From the NCBI GenBank assembly GCA_910587395.1, contig CAJULJ010000007.1, positions 1 to 64,000 on the forward strand: a stretch of 64,000 nucleotides of DNA, in the 5' to 3' direction. Position 1 is the first letter of the stretch, and each line of letters opens with the position of its first letter. The DNA is from an uncultured Oscillospiraceae bacterium (GTDB taxonomy: Bacteria; Bacillota; Clostridia; Oscillospirales; Oscillospiraceae). The notes below the pieces were generated by a model. That model ran no database searches and was not told the origin of the DNA. It worked only from the letters and a program-made list of their open reading frames with translations. A program made the translations under genes and the position numbers. Of the stretch, positions 36,663 through 44,201 are shown piece after piece.

Positions 36663-37270
36663 TGAAATATACCGCTATTGTAGACTATGGTGTAGGCAAT
36701 TTGAAGAGTGTGTCTAACGCCATGGCGTATATTGGCCGGAAAACTTTGATTACCGGAGATGCCGGGGAATTGGAGCGGGCGAATGCCATCATTCTTCCGG
36801 GCGTGGGCGCCTTCCCCGACGCGGCAGACAAGCTGCGGGAAAAAGAGTTGGACAAGGTACTGCGCAGTCAGGCAGGGCACAAGCCTATTTTAGGCATCTG
36901 CCTGGGAATGCAGCTACTGTTCGATTGGGGAGAGGAAGGAAGAGGGTGTGAAGGATTAGGACTTGTCGGCGGAAATGTAGACCAGATTCACACGGAGCTT
37001 AAGCTGCCCCATATAGGGTGGAACAGCCTGACATTTCAAAATGAATCGCCTCTGTTCCGGGGGCTTGAGGATGGGGCGTATGTGTACTTTGTCCATTCTT
37101 ACTGCGGCCATGTGCAGGATGAAGGGGACGTGATCGCCTGTACTCAGTATGGACCGTCGGTGGTGGCCGCTGTGTCACATAACGGGGTGTACGGCTGCCA
37201 GTTCCATCCGGAAAAGAGCGGCGAGGTGGGACTGCAAATTTTAAAGAATTTTGGAGATTTGATCCAATGA
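36662..37270 (+). CDS. hisH: Imidazole glycerol phosphate synthase, glutaminase subunit
   Basis: Class I glutamine amidotransferase (202 aa) that feeds ammonia to HisF. Catalytic triad: Cys in ILGICLGMQLLF and His/Glu in CQFHPEKSG. N terminus IVDYGVGNLKSVSNAM is typical. hisB ends at its first base, and hisA overlaps its stop. Confidence 0.97.
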   Translation: MKYTAIVDYGVGNLKSVSNAMAYIGRKTLITGDAGELERANAIILPGVGAFPDAADKLREKELDKVLRSQAGHKPILGICLGMQLLFDWGEEGRGCEGLGLVGGNVDQIHTELKLPHIGWNSLTFQNESPLFRGLEDGAYVYFVHSYCGHVQDEGDVIACTQYGPSVVAAVSHNGVYGCQFHPEKSGEVGLQILKNFGDLIQ

Positions 37271-37986
37271 TTTTGTTGCCAGCTATTGATATGAAGGACG
37301 GACGGTGTGTCCGTTTGCAAAAAGGAGCGTTTTCCACTGTCAGCCAAGTGGCTGACAGCGCAGTGGAGACGGCAAGGATCTTTGCTGAAGCGGGAGCACG
37401 GTGGGTACACATGGTGGACCTGGACGGAGCTCGGGACGGAGTGCGGATAAATTTCCCCTATATCCGTGAAGTAATTCAGCATTCCGGCCTGTTTGTGGAG
37501 TTGGGCGGCGGCATCAAGGCGCAGGAGGACGTGGACACAGTGGCTGCGGCGGGCGTGGTCCGGTTGGTCATTGGCTCCGCTGCCGTTACTCACCCTGAGG
37601 TAGTGGAATATGCTTTGAAAATGTATGGAAACTGCGTGGCGGTAGGCATTGATTGTCTTGATGGCCGGGTGCGCACAGCGGGTTGGGAGCATGATTCCGG
37701 CCTGAGTGGGTTGGAGCTTGCCCGGAGCATGGAGGAGAGAGGGGTCAAAACCCTGATTTTTACCGATATTGCCACAGATGGGATGCTTTCTGGGCCGAGT
37801 TTCAAGCAGCTGTCCGTATTGCAAAAAGCGGTGAAATGCAACATTGTGGCTTCCGGTGGGGTTACTACCCTGGATGATGTGAAGCGTTTGCGAGATATGG
37901 GGGTGTATGGCGCGATTATTGGCAAGGCGTATTATGCTGGAACCATTGATCTGGCTGAGGCGGTCCGTGAGGCGGGTCCCCAGTGA
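37267..37986 (+). CDS. hisA: ProFAR isomerase
   Basis: TIM-barrel isomerase (239 aa) converting ProFAR to PRFAR. Half-barrel phosphate motifs are seen: LPAIDMKDGRCVRLQKG, VDLDGA, VELGGGIK, FTDIATDGMLSGP and ASGGVTTLDDV. The TGA stop is followed by the remains of a kinase-like gene whose ATG overlaps it. Confidence 0.97.
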   Translation: MILLPAIDMKDGRCVRLQKGAFSTVSQVADSAVETARIFAEAGARWVHMVDLDGARDGVRINFPYIREVIQHSGLFVELGGGIKAQEDVDTVAAAGVVRLVIGSAAVTHPEVVEYALKMYGNCVAVGIDCLDGRVRTAGWEHDSGLSGLELARSMEERGVKTLIFTDIATDGMLSGPSFKQLSVLQKAVKCNIVASGGVTTLDDVKRLRDMGVYGAIIGKAYYAGTIDLAEAVREAGPQ

Positions 37987-38494
37987 TGTAGATTGCGGTA
38001 ATGGGGTACAGCGGGGCGGGGAAGTCAACCCTGGCCCGCGCACTGGGGGAGCGGTACGGCATCCCGGTGCTCCATATGGACCGGGTGCATCATGCTCCCG
38101 GCTGGCAGGAGCGGGACCGGGCGGAGGCTCATCGGCTTGTTCACGAGTTTATGGAGCACTCCTCTTGGGTCATCGACGGGAATTACACAAAATTTGAGTT
38201 TCAGCGCCGGATGGAGGAGGCAGATGAGATCATGTTTCTGGATTTTTCCCGGTTTGTCTGTTTTTTCGCGTGATGAGACGCTTTTTCCGCTATCGTGGCC
38301 AGACCCGTGAGGATATGGCGGAGGGGTGCATGGAAAAAATGGACCGGGAATTCATGTGGTGGATTTTGTGGGAAGGGCGCACTCCGCAAAAAAAGGAATG
38401 TTTTCAGCAGATGTTAGATCTATATCCAGAAAAAGCCGTTGTCTTGAGAAGCCAAAAGGAAATTGACCGATATTTGGAGGGGCTTTCATGTTAG
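37986..38494 (+). pseudogene. Broken nucleotide-kinase-like (topology-modulation/FlaR-type) gene
   Basis: Read across two frames, the product is a P-loop kinase-like protein of about 168 aa: IAVMGYSGAGKSTLARALG, VLHMDRVHHAPGWQERD, VIDGNYTK, then in the +2 frame MRRFFRYRGQTREDMAEGC and the C-terminal helix. There are two lesions. The expected ATG at 37986 (overlapping the hisA stop) is followed at once by TAG, one change from a Lys codon. A base is missing near 38266 in TGTTTTTTCGCGTGATG, giving an early TGA. A shorter product from the ATG at 38001 would still end at 38273. Its 3' end overlaps hisF. Confidence 0.8.
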
Positions 38495-39243
38495 CCAAAC
38501 GCATTATTCCCTGCCTGGATGTCCGAGATGGCCGGGTGGTGAAGGGAGTCAACTTCGTCAACATCCGGGATGCGGGCGATCCGGTGGAGCTTGCCAAGTT
38601 TTATTCCGATCAGGGAGCAGATGAGATTGTGTTTCTGGATATCACTGCCACCAGTGATGCCCGTGATACCGTCGCTGATGTGGTGGAGCGTACCGCCGCT
38701 CAGGTATTTGTTCCTTTGACGGTAGGGGGAGGCATCCGTACGCTGGAGGATTTTCATCGGCTGCTGAGGACGGGAGCTGATAAGATTTCCGTCAACTCCG
38801 CAGCTGTAAAGGATGAAACCTTGATTGCTCGTGCGGCACAGCGGTTTGGCTCCCAGTGTGTGGTGCTTGCGATTGACGCCCGCCTTCGCTCAGAGGGATG
38901 GTACGAAGTGGTGGTGGCCGGAGGCCGGACGCCTACGGGGCTCAATGCAGTGGAGTGGGCCAGGCGAGGTCAGGAGCTGGGGGCGGGAGAGATTTTGCTT
39001 ACCTCTATGGATGCTGATGGCACCAAAAAGGGCTTTGACCTTGAGATGACGCGAGCAGTCACTGAGACTGTTTCCATCCCCGTGATTGCTTCTGGCGGCT
39101 GTGGAAGCTTGGAGCATTTTGCCGAGGTCTTTGAGGAGACCGGCTGCGATGCCGCGTTGGCGGCGTCCCTGTTCCATTTCGGAGAGTTGACGGTTCCTCA
39201 AGTAAAGGAATTTTTGAGAACGCGCAATATACCAGCGAGGTGA
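38488..39243 (+). CDS. hisF: Imidazole glycerol phosphate synthase, cyclase subunit
   Basis: TIM-barrel partner of HisH (251 aa) making IGP and AICAR from PRFAR and ammonia. Motifs: [60 protein letters not shown] and [12 protein letters not shown]. It is normally next to hisA; here the broken kinase gene is between them. Confidence 0.97.
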   Translation: MLAKRIIPCLDVRDGRVVKGVNFVNIRDAGDPVELAKFYSDQGADEIVFLDITATSDARDTVADVVERTAAQVFVPLTVGGGIRTLEDFHRLLRTGADKISVNSAAVKDETLIARAAQRFGSQCVVLAIDARLRSEGWYEVVVAGGRTPTGLNAVEWARRGQELGAGEILLTSMDADGTKKGFDLEMTRAVTETVSIPVIASGGCGSLEHFAEVFEETGCDAALAASLFHFGELTVPQVKEFLRTRNIPAR

Positions 39244-39248
39244 GAGGT

Positions 39249-39569
39249 ATGTTCGATTTGGACCGGCTGTTCCAAAAGTCGGATCTGATCCCCGTCATTA
39301 TCCAGGAGCAGGGAAGCGGCGAGGTGCTGATGCTGGGCTTTACAAATCGGGAGGCCGTGGAACATACGCTCCAGACAAAAACCGCATGGTTTTGGAGCCG
39401 GAGCCGTCAAAAGCTGTGGAACAAAGGAGAAACCAGCGGAAATTTTCTCCATGTGAAGGAAATATTTACCGATTGCGACACTGATACGCTGCTTTACATC
39501 TGCAAGCCGGACGGACCCACCTGCCACACAGGGGCGCATAGTTGCTTTTTCAATCAAATAGAGTTATAA
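39249..39569 (+). CDS. hisI: Phosphoribosyl-AMP cyclohydrolase
   Basis: Zinc enzyme (106 aa), third step of the pathway. Metal residues: DCDTDTLL and the cysteines in TCHTGAHSC; also LMLGFTNREAVEHTL and WFWSRSRQKLWNKGETSGN. The ATG at 39249 suits GAGGTG at 39237-39242; the frame-first GTG at 39240 lies inside that site. HisE is a separate gene, not fused. Confidence 0.96.
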   Translation: MFDLDRLFQKSDLIPVIIQEQGSGEVLMLGFTNREAVEHTLQTKTAWFWSRSRQKLWNKGETSGNFLHVKEIFTDCDTDTLLYICKPDGPTCHTGAHSCFFNQIEL

Positions 39570-39600
39570 TGTATGAAAGCAAGTTCGGGAGGGATATGAT

Positions 39601-39927
39601 ATGGACAATACGTTGGAAACACTGTACCATGTGGTTCTTGACCGCAAGGTCAATCCTCAGGAGGGGTCATATACCTGCTACCTGTTTGAAAAGGGACTGG
39701 ATAAGATCCTGAAAAAGGTTGGAGAAGAGTGTTCGGAGACCATTATTGCCGCCAAAAATGACGTTCCGGCCGATACGGTGGGGGAGATTTCCGATCTTAT
39801 CTACCACCTGATGGTGATGATGGTGGAACAGGATATCCCGTTGGAGAATGTGATGGCCGAGTTGGACCGCCGTGCTCAAAAAATTGGAAATCTGAAGCAA
39901 ATGAAGCAAGTGGATAAGGAGAGTTGA
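39601..39927 (+). CDS. hisE: Phosphoribosyl-ATP diphosphatase
   Basis: All-alpha MazG-like pyrophosphatase (108 aa), second step of the pathway. Family stretch GSYTCYLFEKGLDKILKKVGEECSE (in two parts) with the metal-binding EExxE-type pattern, and GEISDLIYHLMVMM. AGGGATATG is upstream. The stop overlaps the frame of the next gene. Confidence 0.95.
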   Translation: MDNTLETLYHVVLDRKVNPQEGSYTCYLFEKGLDKILKKVGEECSETIIAAKNDVPADTVGEISDLIYHLMVMMVEQDIPLENVMAELDRRAQKIGNLKQMKQVDKES

Positions 39928-39929
39928 TT

Positions 39930-40652
39930 ATGGAAGAACGCAATATGAACAGGTACGATTTTGACAGCAGTTATGCCCATGCGGGATTGACGCTGAACCA
40001 GTATGTGTCACGCACCTTCGGCTGGATGTTTGTTGGGTTGATGATCACATTTTTGCTGGCGGCGGCTCTGGCTACGACCGGATTGGTCGTCTACTTTTTT
40101 ATAAACCCCTATATCCCGATGGTTCTGCTGATTGCGGAGGTTATGGTGGTGCTCGTCATGTCCACGGGCATTTTGAAGCGGTCAGTGGGTGTCACCCGGA
40201 TGCTGTTCACGATTTACTCCATCCTCAATGGTATGGTGTTCTCAGTGTATTTTGTGATCTATGGTGTGGCTGATTTGATTGTCATCTTTGGCCTGACTTC
40301 CTTGTTTTTCGGCGCCTTTGCCCTTTATGGAAGGTTTACCAAGACTGATTTGTCCAGACTGCGCCCTCTGCTGATTGGTGGGCTGATCTTCCTGCTCATC
40401 GCAGGGTTGCTGACCATGTTCCTCAATCTGAGTACCATGGAGCGCGTGATCTGCATGGTGGGTATCGTGGTGTTCCTGTGCTTTACGGCCTATGACACCC
40501 AGAAAATCAAGGCCAATTATGAGTATTTTTGCGGCGATGAGGTTATGCTGCAAAAAGCGTCTATCTATTCTGCGCTTCAACTGTACCTGGACTTCATTAA
40601 CCTGTTCCTTTATCTCCTGCGCTTTTTGGGACGGGGGCGCAACAGCAGATAA
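39930..40652 (+). CDS. Bax inhibitor-1/YccA-family membrane protein
   Basis: Seven-helix membrane protein (240 aa) of the BI-1 family, whose characterised bacterial member (BsYetJ) is a pH-sensitive calcium leak channel. It has the usual soluble N terminus (DSSYAHAGLTLNQYVSRTFGWMF), and the C-terminal segment LDFINLFLYLLRFLG with the conserved TAYDTQKI. AGGAGAG is 8 bases before ATG 39930. It is last in the his transcript; a functional link to histidine is not evident. Confidence 0.92.
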   Translation: MEERNMNRYDFDSSYAHAGLTLNQYVSRTFGWMFVGLMITFLLAAALATTGLVVYFFINPYIPMVLLIAEVMVVLVMSTGILKRSVGVTRMLFTIYSILNGMVFSVYFVIYGVADLIVIFGLTSLFFGAFALYGRFTKTDLSRLRPLLIGGLIFLLIAGLLTMFLNLSTMERVICMVGIVVFLCFTAYDTQKIKANYEYFCGDEVMLQKASIYSALQLYLDFINLFLYLLRFLGRGRNSR

Positions 40653-40671
40653 AACAACGTGGTAAGCTGGT

Positions 40672-40708
40672 AAAAAGGACACCGCCAACCCGGCGGTGTC
40701 CTTTTTAT
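40672..40708. terminator. Terminator of the his operon (bidirectional)
   Basis: AAAAAGGACACCGCC pairs with GGCGGTGTCCTTTTT around a 5-base loop. Confidence 0.92.
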
Positions 40709-40711
40709 AAG

Positions 40712-40743
40712 GTAAAATAAAAACGTCCCCAAAAGGGACGAGT
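40712..40743 (-). terminator. Terminator of the 26-codon gene
   Basis: On the minus strand CGTCCC-ttttg-GGGACG followed by TTTTTATTTT, about 32 bases after the stop codon. Confidence 0.8.
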
Positions 40744-40774
40744 CAAATCTTATACCATTGAAATTACGTCGTGC

Positions 40775-40855
40775 TCAGCGGTCGCTGGGAACGGTAGTCT
40801 CTCCGGCGAAGATCAACTCGTCGATATCAACGGGCGCTACAAAGAGGACCTTCAT
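40775..40855 (-). CDS. 26-aa peptide gene, function unknown
   Basis: A very short gene with all expression signals. ATG at 40855 is preceded by a near-perfect ribosome binding site (AGGAGGTGA, 40869-40861). The product begins MKVLFVAPVDIDEL, continues IFAGETT and ends VPSDR: a hydrophobic N-terminal half, then an acidic polar tail (five Asp/Glu against one Lys and one Arg), no cysteine, no signal peptide. A promoter lies at 40886-40914 and a terminator at 40712-40743, so it is monocistronic. No known family comes to mind. The signals make chance unlikely, but it could also be a regulatory leader or a dual-function RNA. Confidence 0.7.
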   Translation of the reverse strand: MKVLFVAPVDIDELIFAGETTVPSDR

Positions 40856-40885
40856 TGTCATCACCTCCTAACTTTCTTGTTGTGT

Positions 40886-40914
40886 ATTATAGCAATAAAA
40901 ACTGGATTTGTAAA
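40886..40914 (-). promoter_or_regulatory. Promoter of the 26-codon gene
   Basis: Minus strand TTTACA (40914-40909), a 17-base spacer and TATAAT (40891-40886). Confidence 0.8.
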
Positions 40915-40972
40915 GAGGCTTTTGTGAAAAATTTGAAGTTCCATATTTTTCACGCATCTGCGAAAAAAGTGC

Positions 40973-41001
40973 TTGCTTTTTCCACCAAAGCATGCTATAA
41001 T
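40973..41001 (+). promoter_or_regulatory. tRNA-Gly promoter
   Basis: TTGCTT (40973-40978), a 17-base spacer and TATAAT (40996-41001), 11 bases before the tRNA. Confidence 0.8.
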
Positions 41002-41012
41002 ATAAAAAACTT

Positions 41013-41086
41013 GCGGGTGTAGTTCAATGGTAGAATGTCAGCTTCCCAAGCTGAACACGGGGGTTCGATTCCCCTCACCCGCTCCA
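41013..41086 (+). tRNA. tRNA-Gly (CCC), with encoded CCA
   Basis: Acceptor arms GCGGGTG and CACCCGC, discriminator T, CCA encoded at 41084-41086. Anticodon stem TCAGC/GCTGA with loop TTCCCAA gives anticodon CCC. The T-arm contains GGTTCGATTCC. Stand-alone unit with its own promoter and terminator. Confidence 0.97.
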
Positions 41087-41121
41087 AAAAGAAGGACACA
41101 TTTTTGTGTGTCCTTCTTTTT
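41087..41121 (+). terminator. Terminator after tRNA-Gly
   Basis: 10-bp stem GAAGGACACA / TGTGTCCTTC followed by TTTTT. Confidence 0.9.
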
Positions 41122-41137
41122 GCATGTGTAGGTTTGC

Positions 41138-41164
41138 ATAAAACCCTAACCTGGGACATACAGT
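41138..41164 (+). promoter_or_regulatory. Candidate sigma-E promoter of the spoIVF-like operon
   Basis: ATA (41138-41140), a 16-base spacer and CATACAGT (41157-41164). This is a full match to the sigma-E pattern ATA-N16-18-CATACANT, with the predicted start about 25 bases before the gene. Confidence 0.65.
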
Positions 41165-41195
41165 AATCCATACGTATGGACAAGGAGGGGTGGCT

Positions 41196-42197
41196 ATGGA
41201 CGGAGCATCCAGACGTACGGTGGCGGCCAGGAGGAGAAGACCGCCCCAGAGGACAAGACGGTCCAACCAGAACAATGGGGCAGAGGGGGAGCGGCGCAGG
41301 TTTATCCAGCTGATGGCCAGTCTGATGCTGTTTCTGTTGGTTTACATTGGGCGAGGGGTGTTTCCCGCTCAGTTGGAGATGTGGCGGGCGGCAGCTGCCG
41401 CCAATGTGGATTTCAAAGCGGCTTTTCATCAGTTCAGCTCGGCATTGTCTCAAGGGGAGCCGGTGCCGGGGGCGCTGGAAGCGCTGTGTGTTACTCTGCT
41501 GGGCGGGGAAGTGGAGGAGGAACCGTCTCCGTCTCCTGTTGAAGTCCAAGTCCAGTCACTGACTATGCTGAGCCAGACCCCCGGCGGAGGATTGGGCTAT
41601 CTCAATGAGCACGGCCTTTTACTGGGAGATCGTTTTCTTCCCAAAAAGGACATGCCAGGGCAGGGGGAACCGGACCAGCCTGGACCAGAACCTTCTCAGT
41701 CTGAGCCGACACTGCCTGTTGTGGTGACAGCAATGGCGCAAGAGTATACCGATGACGGTGTCAAGCTGCCAAGGAACGTGAGTCTGGCGTATTATGAGCT
41801 GGGGTTGAGCGAAACTACAGTGCCGGTAAATGGAACGGCCACCTCCGGCTTTGGCTACCGGGACAGCCCCATCAATGGAAACAATGAGTTCCATCTGGCG
41901 CTGGACATCGGAGCGGAGGAAGGGGCGGAAATTGGCGCTTTTGCCGCCGGAACGGTGGAATATATCGGGGAGAGCGATGAGTTTGGAAACTATCTGAAAA
42001 TCCGCCATGAAAATAATGTCAGCAGCTTTTATGCTCATTGCAGCAAACTGCTGGTCCACAAGGGAGATCAGGTGGCCTGCGGCCAGACGGTGGCGCTGGT
42101 GGGACACACAGGCAATGCCACAGGGTCCCATCTCCACCTTACCATAGAAAAAGATAACATTCGGTTGAATCCAGCTTATTATGTGGACCTATCGTGA
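41196..42197 (+). CDS. M23-domain membrane protein, SpoIVFA-like
   Basis: Protein of 333 aa: a very basic N terminus (RRRRPPQRTRR), one transmembrane helix (LMASLMLFLLVYIG, about 38-51), a Pro/Glu-rich linker, and a C-terminal M23 (LytM) domain from SGFGYRDSPI. The zinc ligands look intact (HLALD and HLHL). Followed with overlap by an M50 protease gene, as spoIVFA-spoIVFB are in Bacillus, where SpoIVFA holds SpoIVFB inactive. The context and the sigma-E promoter support that role. An alternative is a SpoIIQ-like wall hydrolase. The ATG at 41196 fits AGGAGGGG (41183-41190). Confidence 0.8.
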   Translation: MDGASRRTVAARRRRPPQRTRRSNQNNGAEGERRRFIQLMASLMLFLLVYIGRGVFPAQLEMWRAAAAANVDFKAAFHQFSSALSQGEPVPGALEALCVTLLGGEVEEEPSPSPVEVQVQSLTMLSQTPGGGLGYLNEHGLLLGDRFLPKKDMPGQGEPDQPGPEPSQSEPTLPVVVTAMAQEYTDDGVKLPRNVSLAYYELGLSETTVPVNGTATSGFGYRDSPINGNNEFHLALDIGAEEGAEIGAFAAGTVEYIGESDEFGNYLKIRHENNVSSFYAHCSKLLVHKGDQVACGQTVALVGHTGNATGSHLHLTIEKDNIRLNPAYYVDLS

Positions 42198-42765
42198 ACC
42201 TCCGAAGGTGGAGATGAGTCCTGGCTTTTTGCTGCTGCTGGGAGTGCTGTACTGGTTGGATGAGGGGGTGGGACTGCTGCCCTGGGGGCTGCTGGCCTGT
42301 CTGCTCCATGAATTGGGACATGTTGCCACAGCTGCCGTTCTAGGGGGACAGGTGGAGGCATTCTCTCTGACAGCGGTTGGGGCGGAGCTGCGTATCGGCT
42401 ACGAGGCACCGCTCACCTATGGGCAGGACAGCTTGGTGGCTTTGGCTGGTCCGGCGGTCAATCTGCTGTTCGGGGCTTTGGCTTTGGCTCTGCACTGGGA
42501 GCTGGCGGCAATACTCACCCTGGCGGTGGGGGCGTTCAATCTGCTGCCCATCCTCCCTTTGGACGGTGGGCGTGTGGTGTACGGCCTGCTGGCAAGCCGT
42601 TTGGACCCCGACTGGGCAGATCGGTTAATGACTGCCCTGTCCGGGTGCTTTGTGGGGGTGTTGGTGGGAGTAGGGGCTGTGGCTGTGGCACAATACGCCA
42701 ATGTGACGCTGCTGTTCACCGCCCTGTGGCTGCTGGCAGGGGTATTGCGGAGGGAGAGAGGATAA
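42181..42765 (+). CDS. M50 membrane zinc protease, SpoIVFB-like
   Basis: Polytopic membrane protein (194 aa) with HELGH at about residues 43-47 and the second motif NLLPILPLDGGRVVYG. SpoIVFB in Bacillus activates pro-sigma-K. This protein is shorter than the Bacillus one, lacking a clear CBS domain. Whether a pro-sigma-K exists here cannot be seen in this window. The ATG at 42181 overlaps the previous gene by 17 bases but has no good ribosome binding site; GTG 42208 or ATG 42214 are possible starts. Confidence 0.82.
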   Translation: MWTYREPPKVEMSPGFLLLLGVLYWLDEGVGLLPWGLLACLLHELGHVATAAVLGGQVEAFSLTAVGAELRIGYEAPLTYGQDSLVALAGPAVNLLFGALALALHWELAAILTLAVGAFNLLPILPLDGGRVVYGLLASRLDPDWADRLMTALSGCFVGVLVGVGAVAVAQYANVTLLFTALWLLAGVLRRERG

Positions 42766-42793
42766 TTTTTTGATGAGAAACTGGAAAAACCCC

Positions 42794-42822
42794 TTGCAAA
42801 TCCATTGAGGCTGTGATAAACT
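42794..42822 (+). promoter_or_regulatory. rplS promoter
   Basis: TTGCAA (42794-42799), a 17-base spacer and TAAACT (42817-42822). Confidence 0.65.
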
Positions 42823-42837
42823 ACCTAAGTCTGAAAA

Positions 42838-42882
42838 AGGGCGGTCCTCTGCGCGGCCACAGATCGGGACGCATGAACGCCT
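42838..42882 (+). promoter_or_regulatory. Structured leader before rplS
   Basis: Nested pairs GGGCG/CGCCT, GTCC/GGAC and TCTG/CAGA form one imperfect hairpin in the leader, ending 6-7 bases before the ribosome binding site. An L19 leader RNA is known in Firmicutes; I cannot confirm that this one belongs to it. Confidence 0.4.
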
Positions 42883-42903
42883 GAAAATAGGAGGAAAATA
42901 CAA

Positions 42904-43245
42904 ATGGATCTGCTTCAGCAATTCAGCGACAAGTACATGAAGGAGGAGGCTCCTTCCGTCCGTGTGGGCGATACGGTCCGGGTGCATATCCGGGTCAAGG
43001 AGGGTAACCGCGAGCGTATCCAGGTGTTCGAGGGCACCGTCATCGCCAAGAAGCACGGCGGTATCGAGGAGAGCTTCACCGTCCGCCGCATTTCCTACGG
43101 CGTAGGCGTGGAGAAGGTCTTCCCCCTGCATGCTCCCACTATTGAGAAGGTGGAGACCGTTCGCAAGGGTAAGGTCCGCCGGGCCAAGCTGTACTACCTG
43201 CGTGACCGCGTGGGCAAGGCAGCCAAGGTCAAAGAGGACCTGTGA
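42904..43245 (+). CDS. rplS: 50S ribosomal protein L19
   Basis: L19 (113 aa), at the 30S-50S interface. Motifs: [48 protein letters not shown] and [26 protein letters not shown] is 8 bases upstream. In many Firmicutes it ends the ffh-rpsP-rimM-trmD-rplS cluster; here it is 41 kb from ffh and has its own promoter and terminator. Confidence 0.98.
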   Translation: MDLLQQFSDKYMKEEAPSVRVGDTVRVHIRVKEGNRERIQVFEGTVIAKKHGGIEESFTVRRISYGVGVEKVFPLHAPTIEKVETVRKGKVRRAKLYYLRDRVGKAAKVKEDL

Positions 43246-43255
43246 GCTGTGCAAT

Positions 43256-43289
43256 AAAAGAGGAGCGGGTGACCGCTCCTCTTTTATTA
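43256..43289 (+). terminator. Terminator after rplS
   Basis: AAAAGAGGAGCGG-gtga-CCGCTCCTCTTTT, followed by ATT. Confidence 0.9.
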
Positions 43290-43325
43290 AAACAGGCTGA
43301 TTTTATACCAAAGAGGGTGGGGCCA

Positions 43326-44183
43326 ATGAATATTCAATGGTATCCTGGACACATGACCAAGACCAGACGGCAAATGGAAAACGATGTGAAGCTGGTGGAT
43401 CTGGTGGCTGAGGTGGTGGATGCCCGCATCCCCGTCTCCAGCCGGAACCCGGATATTGACACGATGGTGGGTGACCGGCCCCGGCTCATCATTTTCAATC
43501 GGGCGGACCAGGCCGATCCGGTTATGAGCGCTCACTGGATGGCTTGGTTCAGGGGAAAAGGATATGGTGTGCTGGAGACAGACGCAAAGTCCGGCAAGGG
43601 TGTAAGTCAGTTTTCGGCTGCCGCTAAAAACGTGCTCAAAGATAAGCTGGTCGCCTGGAAGGCCAAAGGGCAGGTGGGCCGCCCCATTCGGGCTATGGTA
43701 GTGGGCGTACCCAATGTCGGTAAATCCACTTTTATCAATAAGGTGGCCCGGCGTAAGTCCGCCAAAGCCAGTGACCGGCCCGGGGTCACACGGGGAAAGC
43801 AGTGGGTGAGTGTGGATGCAGGGCTGGAACTGCTGGACACTCCGGGTATTCTCTGGCCCAAATTTGAGGATGAGATCACTGGGCTGCATCTGGCCTTTAC
43901 CGGCGCGGTGAAGGACGAGGTCACAGATGTGGAAGGACTGGCCTGCGCTTTGCTGGAGCTGCTTCGAGAACGTTATCCGAAGGCATTGGAGGAGCGGTAT
44001 AAACTGGAAGTGAATGCAGACAGCATCCAAGGCTGGGAGTTGCTGGAGCAATGCGCACGGAAGCGGGGAATGCTGATTTCCGGCGGTGAGGTAGACACAG
44101 AGCGGATGTCAAAGGTGCTGTTGGACGAATTTCGAGGGGGCAAGTTAGGACGCTTTACACTAGAGATACCGGAGAAGCTATAG
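43326..44183 (+). CDS. rbgA: Ribosome biogenesis GTPase RbgA (YlqF)
   Basis: Circularly permuted GTPase (285 aa) needed for late 50S assembly. Permuted motif order: G4 FNRADQAD, then G1 VGVPNVGKSTFINKV, then G3 DTPGILWPKF; N terminus NIQWYPGHMTKTRR. The frame is open from 43242, but GAGGGTGGGG is placed for the ATG at 43326. It is followed by rnhB and yraN, the conserved order. Confidence 0.96.
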   Translation: MNIQWYPGHMTKTRRQMENDVKLVDLVAEVVDARIPVSSRNPDIDTMVGDRPRLIIFNRADQADPVMSAHWMAWFRGKGYGVLETDAKSGKGVSQFSAAAKNVLKDKLVAWKAKGQVGRPIRAMVVGVPNVGKSTFINKVARRKSAKASDRPGVTRGKQWVSVDAGLELLDTPGILWPKFEDEITGLHLAFTGAVKDEVTDVEGLACALLELLRERYPKALEERYKLEVNADSIQGWELLEQCARKRGMLISGGEVDTERMSKVLLDEFRGGKLGRFTLEIPEKL

Positions 44184-44201
44184 AGAAAGGGGAGCGGAGC
44201 C

